Of a stretch of 64,000 nucleotides of DNA, positions 9,203 through 18,856 are shown piece after piece. How positions within the stretch are numbered: position 1 is the first letter of the stretch; each line of letters opens with the position of its first letter. A program made the position numbers and the translations under genes. The notes below the pieces were generated by a model. It searched no databases. It had not been told where the DNA came from and saw only the letters and a program-made list of their open reading frames with translations. Source of the DNA: Acinetobacter lwoffii (GTDB lineage: Bacteria; Pseudomonadota; Gammaproteobacteria; Pseudomonadales; Moraxellaceae); contig NZ_CP077369.1 of NCBI RefSeq assembly GCF_019048525.1, forward strand, positions 1,860,001 through 1,924,000. Direction: 5' to 3'.

Positions 9203-9316
9203 AGGAAATAAGAAATACTTCAAAGGAATGAAGCGAGCTATTGTAGTGAAAAACTACAAATCTGCAATCGAATAATGGTAATTTCGAATAAGGTCTGATC
9301 GTATGGGATCAATAGA

Positions 9317-9392
9317 TGGCGTCCCTACGGGGATTCGAACCCCGGTTACCGCCGTGAAAGGGCGATGTCCTAGGCCTCTAGACGATAGGGAC
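9317..9392 (-). tRNA. tRNA-Glu (anticodon UUC), copy 4
   Basis: Identical 76-base sequence to the other copies, with CCA encoded. Solitary, with its own promoter. No strong terminator is visible just downstream, so it may run into the permease leader. Confidence 0.97.
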
Positions 9393-9409
9393 GTTGCGAG
9401 GTGATGCGT

Positions 9410-9438
9410 ATATTAAGGATTAAGCCGGGATTTGTCAA
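9410..9438 (-). promoter_or_regulatory. Promoter of tRNA-Glu copy 4
   Basis: Minus strand TTGACA (9438-9433), 17-base spacer, TAATAT (9415-9410). Same -35 box and spacing as the promoters of the other tRNA-Glu units. Confidence 0.75.
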
Positions 9439-9557
9439 AAGGGTTTTTGCTAAAATTCATTTAACAGTTTAAACATTAGGCAAAACAAAAACTTTATTTT
9501 ATTGAGATGTTATTTTCTGAACAGATTTCAGGACTATAAAAAATAAATATTTGAAAA

Positions 9558-9578
9558 GATCACTAAAACTTAGTGATC
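9558..9578 (-). terminator. Hairpin terminator overlapping the stop codon of the small membrane peptide
   Basis: GATCACTAA / TTAGTGATC stem with a 3-base loop, followed leftward by TTTT. The TAA stop of the 52-residue gene lies within the hairpin. Confidence 0.6.
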
Positions 9579-9728
9579 TGGAGTTTGATATTGCTCAGGC
9601 TGAGAGTTTTCAGTTGGCGTTGACACTGTTTCAGTCTCCGCAGTGTGGTTATCATCACGGTTGACGATATAGAGATATAGTGCGGATGGGGCTAAAATCA
9701 GTAAAACCAGTAAGATCTTTTTTAACAT
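9570..9728 (-). CDS. Small single-pass membrane peptide (52 residues), hypothetical
   Basis: Not recognised as a named family. The frame encodes MLKKILLVLLILAPSALYL, a membrane anchor of about 20 residues, then a charged and Thr/Gln/Pro-rich tail ending YQTPDH that would face the periplasm. Evidence for it being real: a clear hydrophobic-plus-polar design, and a terminator hairpin placed exactly at its stop codon. Evidence against: no obvious Shine-Dalgarno sequence. It lies in the gap between tRNA-Glu copy 4 and the TonB receptor gene. Confidence 0.55.
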   Translation of the reverse strand: MLKKILLVLLILAPSALYLYIVNRDDNHTAETETVSTPTENSQPEQYQTPDH

Positions 9729-9809
9729 GATACAAAGGCAAAATATGAAATCGCATTAATTATAGCCTAAGCAAATTAAAAAGAGCAGCAGCATGTACCT
9801 ATTCAGGCT

Positions 9810-12335
9810 CTAGAATTTAAAAGTAACATCCGCAATAAATTGGCGGCCGATTTCAGTCATTACACGTGGTCTATCATTTGAGGTCGAGCCTGTTGTATAG
9901 GTATTCACGCGGTTGGTGACGTTGTTAATGATTAAACCAAAAATTGCCCTTAAATCTTTTGAAATTTCCCAATCATAGGTGGTGCGCATATCCCATGTAA
10001 ATTTTGGTTTAATTTCAGAGGCTAAATAGGTGTCAAGCAGTTCACCTTCATACTCGACTTTGTCATTTTTATTGGAGACTACAGCCATATCATCGTAACT
10101 GTTTTTATAGCTAAAGAAGTTTGAAATACGTACAGGCAGTGTATCGAATGTAATATCCCAGTTTACTCGTGCGGTCCATGGTTGGTTAAAGTTTGGGGCA
10201 GGGCGGTCTGACCAACGGATAATTTGACCATCATAAGAGACCCATTCATCTTGAGTGGCTTGATCATAGGCTGAAGTGTAATCTACATAACTGCGGAAGA
10301 CTTCACTGTAGTCAAATCCCAAGGCAAATAAATGTTGGCTATCCCCCAGAGCGATCGGTTGACGATTTCTAAGTGTTAAGGTGTAGATGTCAGCTTTGCC
10401 ACTTCCATCATTATTATATTCGTAGAAGAATTTTGATCCATCTAAAGGAGTAACTTTAGTTTTTGATATTTCATCCTGATATTTACGATTGACCCATTTT
10501 AGCCCTAGATCCCAATTCTGGATTTGTGTATTCAAGCCTAAAACAGTTTCGTCACTGAAAGGGGGATTGAGCGCTGAACTACGCGCACCGCTGGATAGTG
10601 CAGTTTGTGTTTCTACCCAAGGCGCATGTGGGTTTTCACGTGACAGTTTATAGAGCAAATCATTTTGAATTTCATCCAGTTCTGTACCTAACGTTTGCTG
10701 ACCATAGTAGCGATTCCACCCAGCGGATAAATGCAATTGATCATTACTAAAGGGTTTGTAAGAGAGACGACTGCGAGGGGAAATATTGATATTACTACTC
10801 AAAGAGTCATAATCAGCACGAACACCAAGGCGTGTTGAAAATTGATCATTCCACTGAATATTATCTTCAATAAATATATTTAGGCGATCTTGCTGAGCTT
10901 TGATATCACCAGCTTTGTACAGAGTCCCACCAGCGATATATTGTCCATTCCAACCATTTATAGTTAGTTTCTCATCACAATATGGGTCACTTTGAAGGCA
11001 GGTAGTATCTTTGCCAAGTTCTTTTAAGTTGATCTTTGTCGCGAGTAAAACATCCTCGACTCGTTTCCACGCAACATTAGCATGGCTATAACCCGTACCT
11101 ATAGTCATGTTGTGTTGGGATTGACCAAGTTTAAAAGGGTCTATATTCGCTTGTAGGTCATAGGAAAGGACGTCTTGGCGTTGTTCAATCTCTCCCATGA
11201 TGGCGCCCTCTCGAACTACATCGGTATTATTCCAATCTTTACTTCCTTTGGCGTAGTACCAATGCATACTGTAGTTATTGTCAGCAATACGTTGTGTCGC
11301 CGAGTTTTGGAAATTAAGTTTGTGTACGAGAGTACCTAAGTTGAAGCGATGTTCAAGTTCCGAGAACAGAGTAAGTGTTTCGGTTTCAGTAGTACTACCT
11401 GAATCACGATTGCTGTCCACATAACTTAAGCTATCGAGCAAACCATAATCGAAACCAAACTTCGCTTTGGTTGAGGCGTTTGGTGTATAAAATAATGTTG
11501 CACCAAGATTTGAGATATGTCGTTCTTGATCAATTGTTTTAGGTGTTTCAAAGCCACTTTTGACTGGGATGATAGACTCTCGTTGAGAGGCATAAGCATT
11601 AAAGCCCCAATCATTCGAGAGCTTCCCATAAATATTGGTGCTTAGACCTTGTTTGGTATATTCCTTTTGGTATTCATCTGTGGGCTCTTCAAATTTACTT
11701 TCTTCTAAAGGTGAAATTGAGTTGTAGCGAGCCCAATCGCTTTCAGTGTAATCGTAATTGATAGAACCGTGAATTTTCCCTATCTCTGTTTGCGGTGCAC
11801 ATGTTTTAGCATTTACAACACCACCTGTGAATTGACCATAAGCGGCAGACACGTTGCTATCTAATACTTCAAGCTCACAAAGTAGGTTAGTGTTCACTGC
11901 CATAGCTTGTGCGCCAGTTCCGATATCTTGAAATGTATTTGTGTTTGAATTTGCTGGATTAATAAGTAAGTTGTTGGAAACACCATTCACAATAAAATTG
12001 TTTTGGAAGGTTTGTCCGCCATTTATAGAGATTTCGGCAGGTTTAATTTCACCTTGTGAGCCTGCTGCTAACTTTGATTGACTAAACTGCACATTCGGAT
12101 TCACTTTTAAAAAATCGGTAATGTTCTTTGAGCTATTCGGCGTCTTTTCTAAATCTTCTTTTGAATAAATGGTTTTTCCAACTTCATTTTCTTGCTGAGC
12201 TTCGATAATAATTGTGTTGAACTTAATCGTTGTTTCATTGAGAACAGGCTCTTGATAATTCGATTCTTTTGCAAAACTAGATGTTGATAAAGCTGTTAAA
12301 ACTGCAATAGAAAGTGGGGAATAAGCAAAACGCAT
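9810..12335 (-). CDS. TonB-dependent outer-membrane receptor
   Basis: 841-residue outer-membrane transporter. Signal peptide at residues 1-22 ending SSFA. A plug domain follows (about 50-190: YSKEDLEKTPNSSKNITDFL, INGGQTFQNNFIVNGV, NVSAAYGQFTGGVVNAKT), then a long 22-strand-type barrel ending in the beta signal VTFKF with a terminal Phe. Two Fur boxes lie directly upstream, so it is very probably iron-repressed and imports a ferric siderophore or another iron-related ligand; the ligand is not deducible. No siderophore genes are adjacent. A Cys pair (TTCLQSDPYC) in an extracellular-type loop may form a disulfide. The gene sits between two tRNA-Glu copies. Confidence 0.85.
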   Translation of the reverse strand: MRFAYSPLSIAVLTALSTSSFAKESNYQEPVLNETTIKFNTIIIEAQQENEVGKTIYSKEDLEKTPNSSKNITDFLKVNPNVQFSQSKLAAGSQGEIKPAEISINGGQTFQNNFIVNGVSNNLLINPANSNTNTFQDIGTGAQAMAVNTNLLCELEVLDSNVSAAYGQFTGGVVNAKTCAPQTEIGKIHGSINYDYTESDWARYNSISPLEESKFEEPTDEYQKEYTKQGLSTNIYGKLSNDWGFNAYASQRESIIPVKSGFETPKTIDQERHISNLGATLFYTPNASTKAKFGFDYGLLDSLSYVDSNRDSGSTTETETLTLFSELEHRFNLGTLVHKLNFQNSATQRIADNNYSMHWYYAKGSKDWNNTDVVREGAIMGEIEQRQDVLSYDLQANIDPFKLGQSQHNMTIGTGYSHANVAWKRVEDVLLATKINLKELGKDTTCLQSDPYCDEKLTINGWNGQYIAGGTLYKAGDIKAQQDRLNIFIEDNIQWNDQFSTRLGVRADYDSLSSNINISPRSRLSYKPFSNDQLHLSAGWNRYYGQQTLGTELDEIQNDLLYKLSRENPHAPWVETQTALSSGARSSALNPPFSDETVLGLNTQIQNWDLGLKWVNRKYQDEISKTKVTPLDGSKFFYEYNNDGSGKADIYTLTLRNRQPIALGDSQHLFALGFDYSEVFRSYVDYTSAYDQATQDEWVSYDGQIIRWSDRPAPNFNQPWTARVNWDITFDTLPVRISNFFSYKNSYDDMAVVSNKNDKVEYEGELLDTYLASEIKPKFTWDMRTTYDWEISKDLRAIFGLIINNVTNRVNTYTTGSTSNDRPRVMTEIGRQFIADVTFKF

Positions 12336-12357
12336 GAGAAGGGTTAAATATGCGAAA

Positions 12358-12380
12358 GATAATGGAAGTGATTATCATTA
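12358..12380. promoter_or_regulatory. Fur box 1 upstream of the TonB receptor
   Basis: GATAATG-gaag-TGATTATCATTA resembles the GATAATGATAATCATTATC Fur consensus and lies 23-45 bases before the receptor start. Confidence 0.6.
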
Positions 12381-12402
12381 AATTTAAGAAGGCAATCAAT
12401 AG

Positions 12403-12423
12403 TAATGAGAATTATTTTCATTA
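12403..12423. promoter_or_regulatory. Fur box 2 upstream of the TonB receptor
   Basis: TAATGAGAATTATTTTCATT is a good match to the Fur consensus (ATGAGAATTATTTTCAT core), 23 bases beyond box 1. Confidence 0.65.
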
Positions 12424-12494
12424 ATTAGTAAAAGCGTAAGACTTGAGCAGCTTAAGATGCTGATCAAAGAAATATAAAGAAGAGAAAAAATAGA

Positions 12495-12570
12495 TGGCGT
12501 CCCTACGGGGATTCGAACCCCGGTTACCGCCGTGAAAGGGCGATGTCCTAGGCCTCTAGACGATAGGGAC
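12495..12570 (-). tRNA. tRNA-Glu (anticodon UUC), copy 5
   Basis: Identical to the other four copies. It shares the short downstream flank AATAGATGG with copy 4, hinting that these two are the most recent duplication pair. Confidence 0.97.
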
Positions 12571-12587
12571 GTTTAGAAGATGGCGGT

Positions 12588-12616
12588 ATCTTATTGATCC
12601 GCCACCAGAGTGTCAA
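12588..12616 (-). promoter_or_regulatory. Promoter of tRNA-Glu copy 5, overlapping the end of rnt
   Basis: Minus strand TTGACA (12616-12611), 17-base spacer, TAAGAT (12593-12588). The -35 box lies inside the last codons of rnt and the -10 box covers its stop codon. Confidence 0.7.
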
Positions 12617-13250
12617 GCAGGTGAGGTGCGAGTTTGTTTAAAATATAGCAAAACAGTTCAGCGGTCTTCTGCGTATCATATAATGCAGAATGGGCTTCTT
12701 TGCCATCAAACTCAATCCCAGCCTGAATACAGGATTTTGCCAGTACGGTCTGACCAAACATCACCGCACTTAAAGTCACTGTATCGAAGACAGAAAAACT
12801 ATGAAATGGGTTCTGGTTTTTGGTTCCGGTACGCGCAATCGCGGCCTGAAGAAAACCCAAATCGAAATGTGCATTGTGTCCAACTAAAACTGCATGGGTA
12901 CAGTTTTGCTGGCGACGCACTTCATTCACAGATTTAAAAATACGCTTAAGCGCAGTTTTTTCATCTTCGGCCATTGCGATTCGCATCGGATTCGAAGGAT
13001 CGATCCCAATAAACTCCAGCGAACGTCGGTCGAGATTTGCCCCTTCGAAAGGATTGATATGTGCATGGTAAGCTTGACCCGGCACAAATTGACCCTCCTC
13101 ATTATAAACAATCGGAATGGCCGCAATTTCCAGCAATGCATCAGTCTGCGCATTAAAACCTGCAGTCTCGACATCGACAACTACAGGTAAGAATCCACGA
13201 AAACGTTGACCAATGATTGGGAGCGTTTCATTTGTCACACTTTTCTCCAT
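12591..13250 (-). CDS. rnt: Ribonuclease T
   Basis: 3'-5' exoribonuclease that matures tRNA and other stable RNA 3' ends. 219 residues, normal length. DEDDh exonuclease motifs are present: [10 protein letters not shown] (Exo I, D and E), [14 protein letters not shown] (Exo II, D), and [14 protein letters not shown] (Exo III, H and D). The gene overlaps the end of pyrC by 16 bases, so the two are co-transcribed from the pyrC promoter. A tRNA-processing enzyme placed immediately upstream of a tRNA gene is a convenient arrangement but probably coincidence. Confidence 0.93.
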   Translation of the reverse strand: MEKSVTNETLPIIGQRFRGFLPVVVDVETAGFNAQTDALLEIAAIPIVYNEEGQFVPGQAYHAHINPFEGANLDRRSLEFIGIDPSNPMRIAMAEDEKTALKRIFKSVNEVRRQQNCTHAVLVGHNAHFDLGFLQAAIARTGTKNQNPFHSFSVFDTVTLSAVMFGQTVLAKSCIQAGIEFDGKEAHSALYDTQKTAELFCYILNKLAPHLLDTLVADQ

Positions 13251-14269
13251 TGAATGGTTTTACCAGCATACAGTGGGATAATCTGTTCACCATCCAGATA
13301 GTCTAAACTTTCAGGGATTACTTGATCTTCTTTAACCAGGGTAATGGTATTGGTATTACGTGGCAGGCCATAGAAGTCTGCACCAAAATGGCTGGCAAAA
13401 CCTTCCAGGCGTTCAATTTTACCCACCTGATCAAATGCCTGAGCATACAGCTCAATGGCAGTCGGCGCACTATAACATCCTGCACAGCCACACGCATTTT
13501 CTTTTGCATTTTTTGAATGCGGCGCGCTATCTGTTCCCAGGAAAAATTTAGGATTACCGCTGGTTGCGACTTCCAGCAAAGTTTGCTGATGCGTTTGACG
13601 TTTTAAAATCGGCAAGCAGTAGAAATGCGGCTTGATCCCACCAACCAGCATGTCATTGCGGTTAAACAATAAATGTTGCGGCGTAATGGTTGCAGCGACA
13701 TTACGGTCTTGCTCAAGTACAAAGTTTGCTGCTTCGCTGGTGGTGATGTGTTCGAGCACCAGTTTCAGCTTGGGAAATTGTCTGAGTAAGGGAGCCAGCA
13801 CTTCATCCAGGAAACGCTTTTCACGGTCAAAAATATCGACATGATTATGCGTCACTTCACCATGTAGCAATAAAGGCACTTGGTGTTCTTCAAGCTGTTC
13901 AATTACGCCGTAGACTTTGCTCATATCGCTCACACCACTATCGGAGTTGGTGGTCGCACCCGCAGGATAGAGCTTGATGGCATTGACATGCGCAGATTCT
14001 TTGATCTTTTTAACTTCACTTGCCGGGGTGTTGTCAGTGAAATACAGCACCATACGCGGGTCGAAATTTACCCCTTCAGGCACATGTGCCATGATACGTT
14101 CACGGTAAGCATTGGCCTCTTCGACGGTTTTTACGGGTGGCACCAGATTTGGCATGCAAATGGCACGAGAAAACTGCTTGGCTAAATCGGGAACGGTACG
14201 TTGAAGTGCTAAACCATCACGCAGGTGAACGTGCCAATCATCTGGCTGGAGAATCGTAATCGTATTCAA
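13235..14269 (-). CDS. pyrC: Dihydroorotase
   Basis: Zinc amidohydrolase that cyclises carbamoyl-aspartate to dihydroorotate in pyrimidine synthesis. 344 residues, typical for the short PyrC type. Metal ligands visible: [10 protein letters not shown] (HxH at about residues 12-18), the Lys to be carboxylated in [30 protein letters not shown], and LGTDSAPH. Start at the N-terminal [15 protein letters not shown]. First gene of the pyrC-rnt pair. Confidence 0.95.
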   Translation of the reverse strand: MNTITILQPDDWHVHLRDGLALQRTVPDLAKQFSRAICMPNLVPPVKTVEEANAYRERIMAHVPEGVNFDPRMVLYFTDNTPASEVKKIKESAHVNAIKLYPAGATTNSDSGVSDMSKVYGVIEQLEEHQVPLLLHGEVTHNHVDIFDREKRFLDEVLAPLLRQFPKLKLVLEHITTSEAANFVLEQDRNVAATITPQHLLFNRNDMLVGGIKPHFYCLPILKRQTHQQTLLEVATSGNPKFFLGTDSAPHSKNAKENACGCAGCYSAPTAIELYAQAFDQVGKIERLEGFASHFGADFYGLPRNTNTITLVKEDQVIPESLDYLDGEQIIPLYAGKTIQWRKV

Positions 14270-14365
14270 GGCAAATTCAGTCGAACAAATAAAACAAATG
14301 ATAATCCATCTATAGTAAAAATGGTAACGAGAAAGCGCTACAAAATAAGGGATATGTATAAATTA

Positions 14366-15344
14366 ACCTGAGTTCGATGAAATATTTTAGCTTTTTAGCA
14401 AGTTTTGGAAAGTTGGCTTATTTGGATTTAAGCAATAAGCCACTATAGCAGCCATAATATTCACCATAAAGTTATTCACCGAACGATGACGTGAATGGTC
14501 AATTTGATGTAAGTTTTTTAACTGATCATTCACTGTTTCGATCAATCCTCTTCTGCAAAGCAATTGTTTTTCTTCTTCAGTTTGGATGGGTTTATTTTTC
14601 ATATTCTTGCGTGACGGGGTTAATAGTCTGAGCCCCCTTGCTGCTAAAGCTTCAGTTTTTGCTTTACTCAGATAGCCTTTATCGCCCAGTAAAATACCTT
14701 TTAACTCTTGGGTTAAAGATTCAAGTACAGCAACATCATGAACACTTCCCGATGTAATCTTGAGATTAATAATTTCACCCAAGTTGTTGATAACAATATG
14801 GACTTTAAATCCATAAAACCAACCTGTGCTACTTTTACCACGACCAGCTAAGCCTTTAAATACACGATGTCTTTTAATTCTAAGATTATGGCAAACGACC
14901 AATTTAGTCGAATCAATAATACAAATTCCGGTATCTTCTCCTTTAACTTGATGGAAGAAACTACTCAAAGCTTGCAAACAACGCGGCATAATTTCAATAA
15001 AACGATTGTAACTAAGAAGCTTGGGAAAAGCTGATTTCCAAAATGGGATGATCATATGACAATAAAAATATTTGAAAAATCTAAACCCGGATTTATGAAA
15101 TAAAATGACAATGGTCATGACTTCAGACAAGCTTAAAGCTGACTTTTTCATTGTTGTTTTTTGATCAGAAATTAGAGCTTTCTCTAAAGATTCATTAAAC
15201 TTTTTGCAGAAATCATCCAAGATACAAAATAATTCGGTAATATAGTCCATGAAAAAGCCTTGCTCTGAAATGTTTTGTCTTCGTAACCAAGATATTACAG
15301 ATGCTAAGGCTTTTTTTTATTTATTTTTTATGTCGAACTCAGGT
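14366..15344. mobile_element. IS982-family insertion sequence
   Basis: 979 bp, bounded by perfect 12-bp inverted repeats ACCTGAGTTCGA and flanked by a 7-bp direct repeat TAAATTA (14359-14365 and 15345-15351). The single transposase frame and the size fit IS982. Clean target duplication means a recent, complete insertion, between pyrC and the start of a diguanylate cyclase gene. Confidence 0.9.
14387..15250 (-). CDS. IS982-family transposase
   Basis: 287 residues. DDE catalytic residues in context: CIIDSTKL (D), GDKGYLSKAK (D), and ETVNDQLKNLHQIDHSRHRS (E and the family C-terminal signature). The frame is intact with no internal stop, so the element may still be active. The transposase is read leftwards, away from the diguanylate cyclase gene. 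Confidence 0.9.
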   Translation of the reverse strand: MDYITELFCILDDFCKKFNESLEKALISDQKTTMKKSALSLSEVMTIVILFHKSGFRFFKYFYCHMIIPFWKSAFPKLLSYNRFIEIMPRCLQALSSFFHQVKGEDTGICIIDSTKLVVCHNLRIKRHRVFKGLAGRGKSSTGWFYGFKVHIVINNLGEIINLKITSGSVHDVAVLESLTQELKGILLGDKGYLSKAKTEALAARGLRLLTPSRKNMKNKPIQTEEEKQLLCRRGLIETVNDQLKNLHQIDHSRHRSVNNFMVNIMAAIVAYCLNPNKPTFQNLLKS

Positions 15345-15407
15345 TAAATTAATTTTAAAAAGTATGTTATTTTAAAATTAATAAAAAAATTACATAAATA
15401 CTTGGCA

Positions 15408-16679
15408 ATGGAATACAAGTACAATCTAGCGAAATTGCAAGATGATAAAGAAGACATAGAACAACTGATTACACGGCAAAGCCAGCGTGTAGGCCCGGTC
15501 TTCCCTCAAAATCTGGAACAAGAATTCTGGACCAAAAATCTGGAACGCGCCCGCAAACATGTCGAAAAATATGTGTGGGCTGGGGTATTGGCCTATTTCC
15601 TTTTTTTAGTGGTAATGATTCCTACAGATTACTGGAGCATCAGCAAAGAATATTTCGTGCATGATTTTGTCCTGTGTATGTTGGGCTTGCTCAACGGCGG
15701 CGTGTCATTAATCATTTTTTATATGTTCTCCTGTTTACCCAAGATCAAGCGCTTTTTTCCGCAGGCTTCGATGCTGTTGGTGTTCTGGATACAGGTGTCA
15801 ATTTCATGCATTACCATGTCGATTAAAACTGATGCCTTGCAGCATCAATCCATGGCGATAGTCACGATCGTATATATCCTGGGTTATGTTCTGACCGGTA
15901 TTAAGCCGATTCAGATGCTGGTCACCGGATTACTCGCTGCGGCAACTACTATTCTTGTATTGTTTAGCCTTTCAGTTGAATTTAATCCTATGGTTTTTGG
16001 CCGGATTTTAATTGGAAGTTGCTTGCTGGGTTATGTGATTAGCCATATGATTTTTGCCCGTGAACGTGTGATATTTCTCTATAGCATTCGCGCCAGAATC
16101 AGTGAGCAGATCCAGCGTATCCATACCAACGAATTATTACATTTGAGTCAGTACGATGAGCTGACCAAGATTTCCAATCGACGGACTTTTGATGAGACGC
16201 TGCAAGTCCATTTCGAACGTGCACATCGTGAAGAAACGGCATTGGCAATTCTGTTTATCGATGTAGATTTCTTTAAAAATTACAACGATTTTTATGGGCA
16301 TCAGAAAGGTGATGATGTCATTTCGACTATTGCCAAAACCATCAAAAATGCGATCCGTCATATGGACTTTGTCGCGCGTTATGGCGGGGAAGAGTTTGTG
16401 GTGCTCTTGCCAGAAACGGATGCACATGGTGCTTATGCAGTGGCTTCAAATATTTTTAAGGCGATTGATCGTCTGGAAATTCCACATGAAAAATCCTTGG
16501 TTGCGAAACATATCACCATCAGTTTAGGCATTACCGTCTATCGTGGTGAAGATGATATTGATAAAGACGCCTTATTGGGAATCGCGGATCAGGCGCTATA
16601 TCGTGCCAAACAGCTTGGACGCAACCAGATTTATTATCAGTCCATTCGTTCAGTCAATTCAGATATCGCAAATGGTTAG
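15408..16679 (+). CDS. Membrane-bound diguanylate cyclase (GGDEF)
   Basis: Makes cyclic di-GMP from two GTP. 423 residues: about six membrane segments (roughly residues 48-215), a short linker helix, then a GGDEF domain (about 235-415) starting LTKISNRRTFDE, with the active-site motif GGEEF and an RHMD inhibitory site exactly five residues before it, so product inhibition is expected. The membrane part is likely the sensor (MASE-like), ligand unknown. ATG 15408 is used; a TTG two codons earlier is also possible and neither has a good ribosome site. The IS982 element ends only 63 bases upstream and may have changed its promoter. Confidence 0.85.
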   Translation: MEYKYNLAKLQDDKEDIEQLITRQSQRVGPVFPQNLEQEFWTKNLERARKHVEKYVWAGVLAYFLFLVVMIPTDYWSISKEYFVHDFVLCMLGLLNGGVSLIIFYMFSCLPKIKRFFPQASMLLVFWIQVSISCITMSIKTDALQHQSMAIVTIVYILGYVLTGIKPIQMLVTGLLAAATTILVLFSLSVEFNPMVFGRILIGSCLLGYVISHMIFARERVIFLYSIRARISEQIQRIHTNELLHLSQYDELTKISNRRTFDETLQVHFERAHREETALAILFIDVDFFKNYNDFYGHQKGDDVISTIAKTIKNAIRHMDFVARYGGEEFVVLLPETDAHGAYAVASNIFKAIDRLEIPHEKSLVAKHITISLGITVYRGEDDIDKDALLGIADQALYRAKQLGRNQIYYQSIRSVNSDIANG

Positions 16680-16711
16680 AGATTATTACAATCAATAAAC
16701 GAACCCTCAAT

Positions 16712-16740
16712 AAAAAACCGCTCATCAGGAGCGGTTTTTT
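16712..16740. terminator. Bidirectional terminator between the GGDEF gene and argG
   Basis: AAAAAACCGCTC / GAGCGGTTTTTT with a 5-base loop; T runs in both directions serve two convergent genes. Confidence 0.85.
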
Positions 16741-16763
16741 ATGAAACTAAAAAGGACTAAAAC

Positions 16764-18107
<1,344 letters not shown>

Positions 18108-18352
18108 TCATCCTAATGATATGAAATAGGCACGCCAGAATTGGTGGCCTGAAAAAATACATATTGCATCAATTGTATCATTAATTTATTTAGGTTTGCT
18201 TTAGAAAAGAAAAACTCGTTTTAAAATCTCTATTCAATAGGCTTAAATAATCATAAATCGCACGATTTTCACCAGAATCCTGCTGAAAACGGAAGAAATT
18301 GGTTATATTCAGCCGAATAAAGTTAAAAATCAGATAAAACAGGAATAAAAGC

Positions 18353-18706
18353 ATGGCGACTCGCATTCCACCTTTACCTAATTTAAATCCTAAAGCTAAG
18401 AATGAAACGCTGGCACTGTTACATGGGATTTATGCCGGCCTGATTGGTTTTAGTACAGTGCTGTTTTTATATCTTGAATATCAGCAATCCAGTATTTCCA
18501 TGCTGAGTTTAGGTGTGGTGCTGCTGCTTTTAGGCTTGCTGATGTTTTTTAATATACAGGCCAGTATCAAGGTGAAGCAGGGCAATGGTTCAGGACGGAC
18601 TTTATCCAGAGTGATGGCAATCCTCATGCTGTTCAGTTTTCCGATTGGGACAGTATTGGGTGCGATTGCATTATGGAAATCCAGTGCAAGGCAATGGCAG
18701 CAATAA
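18353..18706 (+). CDS. Small integral membrane protein, hypothetical
   Basis: 117 residues, no family recognised. Three hydrophobic segments (about residues 22-41, 49-67 and 84-107) after a short Pro-rich N-terminus. Good ribosome site AGGA eight bases before the ATG. Its composition and length resemble small Acinetobacter inner-membrane proteins of unknown role. It is followed by fadH but with a 150-base gap, so probably not one operon. Confidence 0.65.
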   Translation: MATRIPPLPNLNPKAKNETLALLHGIYAGLIGFSTVLFLYLEYQQSSISMLSLGVVLLLLGLLMFFNIQASIKVKQGNGSGRTLSRVMAILMLFSFPIGTVLGAIALWKSSARQWQQ

Positions 18707-18856
18707 TTTAATTGCGAAGGTTCGATATAAATATGCCACCAATTGGTATTTGTGCCTGAGAATGCAGACCTGATAGTCATAAAAAGCCCCTAAAAATCAG
18801 TTAAAGTACCTTTATAAGATTTAAGCTATTAGCCAAATAAAAATCAGGGATATGTT

